Below are positions 35,929-44,491 of a stretch of DNA of 64,000 nt, piece after piece (position 1 is the first letter of the stretch; each line of letters opens with the position of its first letter). A program made the position numbers and the translations under genes. The notes beneath the pieces were generated by a model. It saw only the letters and a list, made by a program, of their open reading frames with translations, was not told the origin of the DNA and made no database searches. Origin of the DNA: a bacterium (GTDB lineage Bacteria; Bacillota; Bacilli; Lactobacillales; Streptococcaceae); NCBI GenBank assembly GCA_905221455.1, contig CAJNDF010000001.1, positions 264,889 to 328,888 on the forward strand, in the 5' to 3' direction.

Positions 35929-37551
35929 TTGCTTACAGTATCTGATGTTTCACTGCGTTTTAGTGATCGCAAACTTTTTGATGATGTCAATATCAAATTT
36001 ACAGAAGGAAATACCTATGGATTAATCGGTGCTAATGGTGCCGGAAAATCAACCTTTTTAAAAATTTTAGCTGGAGATATCGAACCCACTACTGGTCACA
36101 TCTCTCTTGGTCCAGATGAACGTCTCTCTGTTCTTCGTCAAAATCACTTTGACTATGAAGATGAACGTGCTATTGATGTCGTTATCATGGGAAATGAAAA
36201 ACTTTATAGCATCATGAAGGAAAAAGATACTATCTACATGAAGGAGGATTTCTCAGATGAGGACGGAGTCCGTGCTGCCGAACTTGAAGGAGAGTTTGCC
36301 GAGCTTGGAGGTTGGGAAGCAGAGAGTGAAGCCTCTCAACTACTTCAAAACCTAAATATCCCAGAAGAGTTGCACTACCAAAATATGAGTGAATTGGCCA
36401 ACGGTGAGAAAGTAAAGGTTCTCCTTGCTAAAGCACTTTTTGGTAAACCAGATGTTCTTCTCTTGGACGAGCCTACTAACGGTTTGGATATCCAATCTAT
36501 TACTTGGCTAGAAGACTTCTTGATTGACTTTGATAACACAGTTATCGTAGTATCCCATGACCGTCACTTCTTAAACAAAGTATGTACTCACATGGCCGAC
36601 CTTGACTTTGGAAAAATCAAACTCTATGTCGGAAACTATGACTTCTGGAAGGAATCTTCTGAACTCGCTGCTAAATTGCTAGCAGACCGTAATGCCAAAG
36701 CAGAAGAAAAAATTAAGCAATTGCAAGAATTCGTTGCTCGTTTCTCTGCCAATGCTTCTAAATCAAGACAAGCAACCTCACGTAAGAAAATGCTTGACAA
36801 GATTGAGCTAGAAGAGATTGTGCCATCTAGTCGTAAATATCCATTTATTAACTTTAAAGCAGAACGTGAGATCGGTAATGATCTCTTGACAGTAGAAAAT
36901 CTAACTGTAAAGATTGATGGTGAAACTATTTTAGATAATATCAGCTTTATCTTGCGTCCAGGTGATAAGACAGCTCTTATTGGACAAAATGATATCCAAA
37001 CGACTGCATTAATTCGTGCAATCATGGGAGATATTGACTATGAAGGAACTGTCAAGTGGGGAGTTACAACTAGTCAATCTTACCTGCCAAAAGATAACTC
37101 AGCTGATTTTGCAGGGGGAGAATCAATCCTTGACTGGTTGCGTCAATTCGCAAGTAAAGAAGAAGATGACAATACTTTCCTACGCGGTTTCCTTGGTCGT
37201 ATGCTCTTCTCTGGAGATGAGGTTAACAAACCTGTCAACGTCTTGTCAGGGGGAGAAAAAGTCCGTGTCATGCTTTCAAAACTCATGCTCTTGAAATCAA
37301 ATGTCCTTGTCCTCGATGATCCAACCAATCACTTGGACTTGGAATCTATCTCAAGCTTGAATGATGGATTGAAAAACTTTAAAGAATCAATCATCTTTGC
37401 CAGTCATGACCACGAGTTTATTCAAACTTTGGCTAACCATATCATTGTCTTGTCTAAAAATGGCGTCATCGATCGTATTGATGAAACCTACGATGAATTC
37501 CTAGAAAATGCAGAAGTACAAGCAAAAGTTAAAGAACTTTGGAAAGACTAA
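35929..37551 (+). CDS. ABC-F family ATPase with a degenerate second ATP site
   Basis: A 540-residue soluble protein with two ABC domains and no membrane part, of the ABC-F (YbiT/Uup-like) translation-factor group that acts on ribosomes. Start is TTG 35929 (MLTVSDVSLRF), 7 bases after AGGAG; the ATG at 35902 lies too close to the -10. NBD1 has Walker A GANGAGKST and Walker B LLLDEPTNGLD but a weak signature (LANGEKVKV). NBD2 has LSGGEKVRV but its Walker A reads GQNDIQTTAL, lacking the lysine, and its Walker B reads LVLDDPTNHLD with Asp for the catalytic Glu. Thus one composite ATP site looks canonical and the other degenerate. Resistance or a specific target is not implied. Confidence 0.9.
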   Translation: MLTVSDVSLRFSDRKLFDDVNIKFTEGNTYGLIGANGAGKSTFLKILAGDIEPTTGHISLGPDERLSVLRQNHFDYEDERAIDVVIMGNEKLYSIMKEKDTIYMKEDFSDEDGVRAAELEGEFAELGGWEAESEASQLLQNLNIPEELHYQNMSELANGEKVKVLLAKALFGKPDVLLLDEPTNGLDIQSITWLEDFLIDFDNTVIVVSHDRHFLNKVCTHMADLDFGKIKLYVGNYDFWKESSELAAKLLADRNAKAEEKIKQLQEFVARFSANASKSRQATSRKKMLDKIELEEIVPSSRKYPFINFKAEREIGNDLLTVENLTVKIDGETILDNISFILRPGDKTALIGQNDIQTTALIRAIMGDIDYEGTVKWGVTTSQSYLPKDNSADFAGGESILDWLRQFASKEEDDNTFLRGFLGRMLFSGDEVNKPVNVLSGGEKVRVMLSKLMLLKSNVLVLDDPTNHLDLESISSLNDGLKNFKESIIFASHDHEFIQTLANHIIVLSKNGVIDRIDETYDEFLENAEVQAKVKELWKD

Positions 37552-37555
37552 TAAA

Positions 37556-37600
37556 ACTTCAAAACTCAGTTGGGTTAGCCAGCTGAGTTTTCTAACATTT
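37556..37600 (+). terminator. Intrinsic terminator of the ABC-F gene
   Basis: AAAACTCAG(T) pairs with CTGAGTTTT around GGGTTAGCC, followed by TCTAACATTTT; moderate strength. Confidence 0.75.
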
Positions 37601-37611
37601 TATAAGGTAAC

Positions 37612-40155
37612 ATGAAATTATTTTTTAAAACATATTGGACCTATTTTGTTTCTTTCATCATTCCTGTATTGATTATGGCAGGAGTATACCTATCTCAAGG
37701 TATCTACTGGAATAGTGACATCTCTCCTTTATTAGGAGATGGCTTTCATCAATACGTTATTTTTGATATAGCTCTAAGAAATATCCTACATGGAAACGGT
37801 AGTTTGTTTTACACCTTTACAAGTGGCCTCGGATTGAATTTCTATGCCCTATCTAGTTATTACTTGGGTAGTTTCCTTTCACCACTAGTTTACTTTTTTG
37901 ATCTAACTAATATGCCAGATGCTGTCTATCTGACAACTCTCTTAAAATTTGGATTGATTGGACTGTCAACTTACTTTAGTTTAAATAAATTATTTCAATC
38001 GATTCCTAAACCTTTAAAACTAGCTTTATCCACTTCCTATGCTCTGATGAGTTTCACTGTCAGTCAATTAGAGATAAAAAACTGGCTGGATGTTTTTATC
38101 TTGATTCCTTTAATTATAACTGGTTTACACCTACTTATAACTGAAAAGAAATTCCTATTATACTTTACAAGTCTGTCAATCTTATTTATCCAAAACTATT
38201 ATTTTGGCTATATGACAGCATTGTTTCTTATTTTCTGGTATCTCTGCCAAATTTCTTGGGACTTTAAAACTCGAAAATCATCTTTTCTTGATTTCATAAT
38301 CACCTCCGTTTTAGCTGGTATGGCTAGTTTGATTATGACTCTTCCAACTCTGTTTGATTTACAGACACATGGGGAAAAATTGACTGAAGTTACAAAGTTT
38401 CAAACTGAAAGTAGCTGGTATCTTGATCTCTTTGCTAAGCAATTCATTGGTTCCTTTGACACAACAAAGTATGGGGCTATCCCAATGATTTTTGTTGGAC
38501 TACTTCCCTTTATTTTGACCATTATATTTTTTACGCTGAAATCTATTAAGTTTCACGTAAAACTTATCTATGCAATCTTCTTTACATTTCTAATTGCAAG
38601 CTTTTATATTGAAACTCTTGATTTATTTTGGCAAGGCATGCATACTCCAAATATGTTTTTACATCGCTATGCTTGGATTTTCTCTACCTTGTTAATTTAC
38701 ACAGCAGCGGAAGTCTTAAATCGTCTGAGAGAAATTAAAATCTGGAACTTTTTAGTTTCGCTTTTTCTTGTAGTAACAGGATTTTTAGCTACCATCTATC
38801 TAAAATCACATTATTCTTTTTTAACAGATTTGAATATTCTGCTTACTCTTGAATTTTTGGTTGTCTATTCGCTTTTACTCCTTGCAATTATCAAAAAGTT
38901 TATCTCTGTAAATCTATTTGCCATTCTAATCTCTTTATTTATAATGGTTGAAATGAGTTTAAATGCTTCATCTCAAATAGACGGAATTGCTAAGGAATGG
39001 GGATTTGCTTCTCGAAGTACATATAGTAGAGATATCCCAGCTATGGAATCTTTCTCAACATATATTGGGAATTCATTTACTCGTACTGAGAAACTAGAGA
39101 CTCAGACAGGAAATGATAGTATGAAATTTAACTACAATGGAATCTCTCAATTTTCATCTGTTCGAAATCGTTCAGCAAGCTCTACTTTAGATAAACTTGG
39201 TTTTAAATCCTCTGGGACTAATCTCAATCTACGTTATGCCAATAATAGTATTTTGGCTGATAGTTTATTTGGTATCCAGTACAATATCTCAGACAGTCCT
39301 ATTGATAAGTATGGTTTCCAAGATGTATATCAAAAAGATAATCTTACTCTATATGAAAATCAGTTCTCTCTTCCAATTTCCTTTGCTAGTCAATCTGTTT
39401 ACAATGATGTCAAGTTCAATGAACATACCTTGGATAATCAGGCCTCGTTTTTAAATCAACTTGCTGACGTCAATTTTGATTATTTTTCTCCAATCCCCTA
39501 TGAAAAAACAGAAAATACTGATGATTTGATTAGTGTTACAAGTTCTTCAAATGAGGATGCAGAAATCCAGTATCAAATTGAAGTGCCAGAAAACAGTCAA
39601 GTTTATCTTTCTTTCACAAACCTTCACTTTTCTAATGACAAACAAAAAAAGGTTGACATCCTTGTAAATGGGGAAAAGAAAACTTTTACAACTGATAATG
39701 TCTTCTCCTTCTTTAATCTAGGATATACTAAAGAGAAAAAAACTTTCAATATTAATGTTAGTTTCCCTGGAAATTCACAAGTATCATTTGAATCTCCTAC
39801 CTTCTATCGTTTAGATATCAACACTTTCACCGAGGCAATTCAAAAAATTAAAGAACAACCTGTCACAGTATCAACTTCTAAAAATAAGGTCTTTGCTACA
39901 TATGATGTCAAACAAGATACATCCATTTTCTTCACCATTCCTTATGACAAAGGCTGGTCTGCCTACCAAGATGATAAGAAAATAGAAATTAAACAAGCTC
40001 AAACTGGCTTTATGAAAGTTGATGTTCCTAAGGGGAAAGGAACTATTACACTTTCCTTCATTCCCAATGGTTTTATTACTGGAGCAATCTGTTCCTTTAC
40101 TTCTCTTTTACTATTTGGAATCTATAATCACAAACGAAAGTTATCTAAGACATAA
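37612..40155 (+). CDS. YfhO-family polytopic membrane protein
   Basis: An 847-residue protein with about 12-14 transmembrane helices in the first 450 residues, a large extracellular beta-rich region (about 460-815) and a final helix. It matches the YfhO family (MKLFFKTYWTYFVSFIIPV, then NSDISPLLGDGFHQY), which resembles GT-C-type glycosyltransferases and in other Firmicutes takes part in glycosylating lipoteichoic or wall polymers. The D-rich loop after helix 1 fits a GT-C active site. Its exact role here is inference. It has a weak ribosome-binding site and is followed by a terminator shared with the convergent gene. Confidence 0.82.
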   Translation: MKLFFKTYWTYFVSFIIPVLIMAGVYLSQGIYWNSDISPLLGDGFHQYVIFDIALRNILHGNGSLFYTFTSGLGLNFYALSSYYLGSFLSPLVYFFDLTNMPDAVYLTTLLKFGLIGLSTYFSLNKLFQSIPKPLKLALSTSYALMSFTVSQLEIKNWLDVFILIPLIITGLHLLITEKKFLLYFTSLSILFIQNYYFGYMTALFLIFWYLCQISWDFKTRKSSFLDFIITSVLAGMASLIMTLPTLFDLQTHGEKLTEVTKFQTESSWYLDLFAKQFIGSFDTTKYGAIPMIFVGLLPFILTIIFFTLKSIKFHVKLIYAIFFTFLIASFYIETLDLFWQGMHTPNMFLHRYAWIFSTLLIYTAAEVLNRLREIKIWNFLVSLFLVVTGFLATIYLKSHYSFLTDLNILLTLEFLVVYSLLLLAIIKKFISVNLFAILISLFIMVEMSLNASSQIDGIAKEWGFASRSTYSRDIPAMESFSTYIGNSFTRTEKLETQTGNDSMKFNYNGISQFSSVRNRSASSTLDKLGFKSSGTNLNLRYANNSILADSLFGIQYNISDSPIDKYGFQDVYQKDNLTLYENQFSLPISFASQSVYNDVKFNEHTLDNQASFLNQLADVNFDYFSPIPYEKTENTDDLISVTSSSNEDAEIQYQIEVPENSQVYLSFTNLHFSNDKQKKVDILVNGEKKTFTTDNVFSFFNLGYTKEKKTFNINVSFPGNSQVSFESPTFYRLDINTFTEAIQKIKEQPVTVSTSKNKVFATYDVKQDTSIFFTIPYDKGWSAYQDDKKIEIKQAQTGFMKVDVPKGKGTITLSFIPNGFITGAICSFTSLLLFGIYNHKRKLSKT

Positions 40156-40185
40156 AAAATCGACCAGTTAATCGGTCGATTTTTT
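40154..40185. terminator. Bidirectional terminator between YfhO-like and YhgE-like genes
   Basis: AAAAAATCGACC pairs with GGTCGATTTTTT with both A- and T-runs. Confidence 0.9.
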
Positions 40186-42826
40186 AATCTTCTTCCATTT
40201 TCTTAGGTTGATAGGCTAGCATACCTAAACCAGTAAATAGAGCTAGTATGACAGCTAGGAAAATGACTTGATGTTGAATATTTCCTGTCATAGAGATTGT
40301 TTGTCGTAATCCAGAAACTGAGTAACTCATTGGTAACCAGGGATTAATAGCTCTAAAGAAATCATTTGTCAAGGCCAGTGGATAAGTACCGGCACTTGAT
40401 GCCAACTGTAATAAAAGCAAGATAAGAGAGAAGAAAGCTCCTATACGGCTATTCCATGTTGTTAAAGCAGTCACCATGGACATGAATGCTAAACTTGTTA
40501 GGATAATGAGAATAAATGTTCTCAATTCATGATTAGCAGTTAGACCAATAAGATGAACGCCACCATAGACTAAGACAGCGGCTAAAACAGCTATAACTCC
40601 ATTTATCTCAAAGCGAGATTTGAACCAAGCCCAGCGAGTTTCAGGATGACGACCTGAAGGTAATTTAGCAAAAATCATATTTGTTGATAATGCAGCTACA
40701 AAGAGAGCGACTGATATCATATAAGGAGCCATAGCAATCCCATTTACAGGAACTTGATCATTGTCTGTTTTGGAAAGATTGAGTGGATTTGACAAAATCT
40801 CTGCATTTTTAGATTCTGTTGATGCTGATTTGAGTTGATCACTAGCATTACTTAGTCCTCGTCCTAAAGAAGCAACTCCTGTCTGTAAATCTTCCAATCC
40901 AGAAGTTAACTTTGTTCCACCTTCTGCAAGTTTCCCAGCTCCATCTGCCAATTTATTGGCTCCATTCTCTAATTGAGAAGCACCTGAAAGTAACTGACTG
41001 GATTTGTCTGCTAATTGCCCAGATCCTGATTGTAATTTATCAACTCCTGCCATTAATTCTTGACTCTTTTGATTCAATTGATTGGACCCAGTTGATAATT
41101 TTTCAATACCAGATACTAATTCTGGAGTTTTTTCAGCTAATTGACCAACTCCTGCTGTCAAGCTAGAAGATTTTTGTGTCAAGGTGTTTGAGCCTGAAAC
41201 TAGTTGATTCAAACTACCTGTCAAGGTAGAATTTTTTTCACTTAGTTGATTTGCGCCCTGAGAAACTTTATCAACACCTGTAGTATATGCCTTTACACCT
41301 GATGCAATCGACTGACTGGCAGGAACTAATTTACTCGTCACTGCTCCCTGTATTTCTGTTAATCCACTTGACAATCCTGTCAAAGAAGTAGAAGCAATAG
41401 GTAATACTTGATTAGCTTGATTTTTTAACGTCGAAAGATTTGAAGATTGATTTTGTAAGTTTTCTAAACTTCCCTGTAAACCTTGTACTAAAGCTATAAT
41501 TGACTGAGCCGATTGAATACTATCAGTCGAATTTTGAGATACAGAAGCACTTATCTCAGCTTGTTGCTCACTTGTCAATGATTGATAAGCTGCTGTTGAT
41601 TGAATATTTGCTAATGTAGTTGCTTTTTCAGACTGAGCACTTGCTAACATTTGATTAGAAAGAGAAACTATACTTGATAAAACAGAAGACAATTGTTTTG
41701 TATCTCCAACATCAATATTTTGAATAGCTTGATTTAACTGATTCAGACCAGAAGATAATTGATTAATTTGATCTTTTTGCCCAGACGAAGCATCTAACTT
41801 ACTAGAAAGTTGTTGAATCCCTTCACTTAATTGCTCCACCCCCATTCGAAGTGTAGCTGATTGATTAGATAACTGATTCGCACCTGTTGCAAGATTTCCC
41901 ACTCCATTTGTATAGGCACTAACACCAGATGAAAATTGATTAAGACCAGTATTGAGCTGAGAAACACCGCCAGTATAGGCCTCTACACCAGTATATAACT
42001 GATTGATTCCTCCTACTAATTCAGGACTTTTAGAAGCTAATTGACCTAATCCGCTATCTAATTTACTTACTGCACCAGTATATGTAACTAAACCACTATT
42101 AAAAGTCCCTAAGCCAAGATGAAGTTGTTCAACACCAGAAACATAAGCAGATAATCCTTTGGTAAACTGCTCCGTTCCATTTGAAAATGTTAAACTTGAA
42201 TCTGCTAAAGAGTGTAGGTTAGCAGTCAATGTTTGACTTCCTGTCACTAACTGATTCGCTCCATCAGTTAATTTTTCACTACCAGAAGCTGCTTGACTCA
42301 TACCATCCTTTAATTCGATCATCTTGCTAAATAAAGCTTTAGTATAGGTCTCAGTTACATTTGTAGACACATTCTGCTTCAATTGTGTCATCGCAGAATC
42401 GCTCATCTTGCTAGCAATAAAACTATGACCACTTGAAGTCTGATAATTGATTTGCATTTGCTCTGGATGATCCGTTAAAATCGAAGTTGCTTTTTCAGAT
42501 AAATCACTTGGTAAAGTCACTACCATATAGTAATCGCCATCTTCCAATCCCTTCTTTCCTTCCTCTTCATCTACGAAATGAAAATCTAAGGTTTTATTTT
42601 CTTTTAAATTGGACACCATGTCTTTTCCTATTGCCATAGTATTACCATTATAGGAAGCCTCTTTATCATTATTGACAACTGCCACAGGTAAGTCAGACAA
42701 TTGCCCATATGGATCCCACATTGATGACAAAAATATGATATTGTACAGAGCTGGAATAATAGAAATCCCTATCATGACAATAATAAAGGTTGGTTTTTTA
42801 AAAATTGCTTTCCATTCTTTAAACAT
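40184..42826 (-). CDS. YhgE/Pip-family membrane protein with long repeat-rich ectodomain
   Basis: An 880-residue protein with one N-terminal membrane helix (about 13-36), an extracellular region of about 600 residues built of repeated units with the pattern G-x-x-x-L-x-x-G-x-x-x-L (QLNTGLNQFSSGVSAYTNG and many more), and five to six C-terminal helices of ABC-2 type. This is the YhgE/Pip family; in Lactococcus, Pip is a phage receptor, and relatives are linked to type VII-like secretion and export. Start is ATG 42826 with AAGGAGA; the track start at 42847 lacks a site. It is divergent from a TetR regulator and very likely its target. Confidence 0.85.
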   Translation of the reverse strand: MFKEWKAIFKKPTFIIVMIGISIIPALYNIIFLSSMWDPYGQLSDLPVAVVNNDKEASYNGNTMAIGKDMVSNLKENKTLDFHFVDEEEGKKGLEDGDYYMVVTLPSDLSEKATSILTDHPEQMQINYQTSSGHSFIASKMSDSAMTQLKQNVSTNVTETYTKALFSKMIELKDGMSQAASGSEKLTDGANQLVTGSQTLTANLHSLADSSLTFSNGTEQFTKGLSAYVSGVEQLHLGLGTFNSGLVTYTGAVSKLDSGLGQLASKSPELVGGINQLYTGVEAYTGGVSQLNTGLNQFSSGVSAYTNGVGNLATGANQLSNQSATLRMGVEQLSEGIQQLSSKLDASSGQKDQINQLSSGLNQLNQAIQNIDVGDTKQLSSVLSSIVSLSNQMLASAQSEKATTLANIQSTAAYQSLTSEQQAEISASVSQNSTDSIQSAQSIIALVQGLQGSLENLQNQSSNLSTLKNQANQVLPIASTSLTGLSSGLTEIQGAVTSKLVPASQSIASGVKAYTTGVDKVSQGANQLSEKNSTLTGSLNQLVSGSNTLTQKSSSLTAGVGQLAEKTPELVSGIEKLSTGSNQLNQKSQELMAGVDKLQSGSGQLADKSSQLLSGASQLENGANKLADGAGKLAEGGTKLTSGLEDLQTGVASLGRGLSNASDQLKSASTESKNAEILSNPLNLSKTDNDQVPVNGIAMAPYMISVALFVAALSTNMIFAKLPSGRHPETRWAWFKSRFEINGVIAVLAAVLVYGGVHLIGLTANHELRTFILIILTSLAFMSMVTALTTWNSRIGAFFSLILLLLQLASSAGTYPLALTNDFFRAINPWLPMSYSVSGLRQTISMTGNIQHQVIFLAVILALFTGLGMLAYQPKKMEED

Positions 42827-42872
42827 ATCTTCTCCTTTTTTAAACATATTGTCTAAAATTTTGATATAATAG

Positions 42873-42900
42873 ATTATACATTAAAAAATCTAAATTACAA
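42873..42900 (-). promoter_or_regulatory. Promoter of the YhgE-like gene
   Basis: TTGTAA (42895-42900), 16-base spacer, TATAAT (42873-42878). A half-site TTTAGACAAT lies downstream of it. Confidence 0.65.
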
Positions 42901-42916
42901 GATAAAAAATTCATTT

Positions 42917-42933
42917 TTAGACAGATAGTCTAA
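42917..42933. promoter_or_regulatory. Candidate TetR operator
   Basis: TTAGAC-N5-GTCTAA is a perfect 17-base inverted repeat in the divergent gap, with a further TTTAGAC half-site (on the minus strand) at 42852-42858. This is the size and symmetry expected for a TetR-family dimer. Confidence 0.65.
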
Positions 42934-42953
42934 TTTGTTTACAAGGAGGAAAT

Positions 42954-43496
42954 ATGCAAGAAAGTAACAAACGCTTAAAAACAAAGCGAACTATTGAAAA
43001 TGCTATGGTACAACTACTGATGGAACAACCATTTGATCAAATTTCTACTGTCAAGTTAGCAGACAAAGCCGGAATTAGTCGTTCCAGCTTCTATACTCAC
43101 TATAAGGATAAGTATGATATGATTGAGCACTATCAAAGCAAGCTATTCCATACATTTGAATATATTTTTCAAAAACATGCTCATCACAAAAGAGATGCTA
43201 TTTTAGAAGTATTTGAATATCTAGAATCAGAACCACTTCTGGCTGTCCTTCTTTCTGAAAATGGGACTAAAGAAATCCAAAATTTCTTACGAAATAAACT
43301 TCATATCATGCTCAGTACGGATTTACAAAAGCAATTTATGCAACTGAATCTAAATACCACTGAATTAGAATATAGTAGCATCTATCTAACTCATGCACTT
43401 TTTGGTGTCTGTCAAACTTGGATTGCACATGGAAAAAAAGAAAGTCCTCAAGAAATAACAGACTTCCTTATGAAGATGCTTGGTGATACAAATTGA
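42954..43496 (+). CDS. TetR/AcrR-family regulator
   Basis: A 180-residue protein with an N-terminal TetR helix-turn-helix (DQISTVKLADKAGISRSSFYTHYKDKYDMIEHY, about residues 27-60; shown in part here as AGISRSSFYTHYKDK) and a helical C-terminal sensor domain of the TetR_C_33-like type. GGAGG precedes the ATG. It diverges from the YhgE-like membrane protein gene with a perfect palindrome between them, so it probably represses itself and that gene. The inducing signal is unknown. Confidence 0.92.
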   Translation: MQESNKRLKTKRTIENAMVQLLMEQPFDQISTVKLADKAGISRSSFYTHYKDKYDMIEHYQSKLFHTFEYIFQKHAHHKRDAILEVFEYLESEPLLAVLLSENGTKEIQNFLRNKLHIMLSTDLQKQFMQLNLNTTELEYSSIYLTHALFGVCQTWIAHGKKESPQEITDFLMKMLGDTN

Positions 43497-43501
43497 TACA
43501 A

Positions 43502-43530
43502 AAAAGGGAACAACACTATGTTCCCTTTTA
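43502..43530. terminator. Bidirectional terminator after tetR and the tRNA-Glu/tRNA-Asn unit
   Basis: AAAAGGGAACA pairs with TGTTCCCTTTT with A- and T-runs on both sides. Confidence 0.9.
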
Positions 43531-43536
43531 TCTATA

Positions 43537-43610
43537 CTCCGCCAGTAGGACTCGAACCTACGACATCATGATTAACAGTCATGCGCTACTACCAACTGAG
43601 CTATGGCGGA
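43537..43610 (-). tRNA. tRNA-Asn (GTT)
   Basis: The 74-base minus-strand sequence begins TCCGCCATAGCTCAG and ends CTGGCGGAG. Anticodon loop CTGTTAA gives GUU. The T-loop GGTTCGAGTCC is intact; CCA is not encoded. It lies 5 bases after tRNA-Glu, in the same transcript. Confidence 0.96.
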
Positions 43611-43615
43611 TAAAA

Positions 43616-43687
43616 TAGTCCGTACGGGATTCGAACCCGTGTTACCGCCGTGAAAAGGCGGTGTCTTAACCCCTTGACCAACGGACC
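43616..43687 (-). tRNA. tRNA-Glu (TTC)
   Basis: 72 bases on the minus strand, from GGTCCGTTGGTCAAGG to CCCGTACGGACTA. Anticodon loop CTTTTCA gives UUC. It is identical to the copy at 63924-63995 over its whole length, as far as I can read. Its own promoter starts right after comE. Confidence 0.96.
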
Positions 43688-43710
43688 TTCTATCTGTAGC
43701 AGATATAACC

Positions 43711-43738
43711 ATTATATCAATTTCTTACTAATTGTCAA
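43711..43738 (-). promoter_or_regulatory. Promoter of tRNA-Glu/tRNA-Asn, abutting the comE stop codon
   Basis: Perfect TTGACA (43733-43738), 16-base spacer, perfect TATAAT (43711-43716). The -35 begins at the base after the comE stop. Confidence 0.8.
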
Positions 43739-44491
43739 TCACTTTTGAGATTTTTTCTCTAAAATATCTTTTAACTTTCTAATTTTTAACCTTGAAATAG
43801 GACAGCGATGATCTTCATAGAAAACAACTTCTAGATTCTTTCGGTCAATTTCTCTGATATTGCCTATATTTACCAAAAATGACTTATGAGGAGAATAAAA
43901 TCGCTGGGTATGTTTATCCTTTTCCTGAATATCTGTCATGGTACCGTAAAACTCTTTGGCAAAATTCTTACCAATAATGCGCAATTTATGAGAGACCCCT
44001 GTTGTTTCAATATACAAAATATCATGGTAAGGGATTTTTAAATCATTTCCCTTGTAATTATAGTCAAAATAATCTACTACATCTTCATTTTCAAGTAACA
44101 TACTCTTCGTGTAGAAGATATTTTGCTCAATTCTCTTCTTAAACATCTCATCATTGATATCCTTATCAACAAAATCTAGGGCTGATACCTGATATTTATA
44201 GGTCAAAGTCGCAAACTCTGATCGACTGGTAATAAAGACGATAATAGCGTAAGGATTGTAATGACGAATAAGCTGCGCCACTTCAAATCCCTTTTTCTCA
44301 ATTCCATGAATATCGATATCTAGGAAATAAAGCTGATTTACTTCATCGTTTTCAATGTATTCTTCAAATTCACGGACTTTTCCCGTTGTCTTGTATGATA
44401 TTGGAATATTCGATTCTTTCGAAATTTCATCCAATATTCTTTCTAGTCTCACTTGATGTTCAATAACATCTTCTAAAATTAAAACTTTCAT
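43739..44491 (-). CDS. comE: Competence response regulator ComE
   Basis: The 250-residue regulator turns on early competence genes, including comCDE itself and comX. The receiver domain has phospho-acceptor D58 (QLYFLDIDIHG). The C-terminal LytTR DNA-binding domain starts around residue 140 and includes FYSPHKSFLVNIGNI. It overlaps comD by four bases. No terminator lies between comE and the tRNA genes. Confidence 0.97.
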   Translation of the reverse strand: MKVLILEDVIEHQVRLERILDEISKESNIPISYKTTGKVREFEEYIENDEVNQLYFLDIDIHGIEKKGFEVAQLIRHYNPYAIIVFITSRSEFATLTYKYQVSALDFVDKDINDEMFKKRIEQNIFYTKSMLLENEDVVDYFDYNYKGNDLKIPYHDILYIETTGVSHKLRIIGKNFAKEFYGTMTDIQEKDKHTQRFYSPHKSFLVNIGNIREIDRKNLEVVFYEDHRCPISRLKIRKLKDILEKKSQK

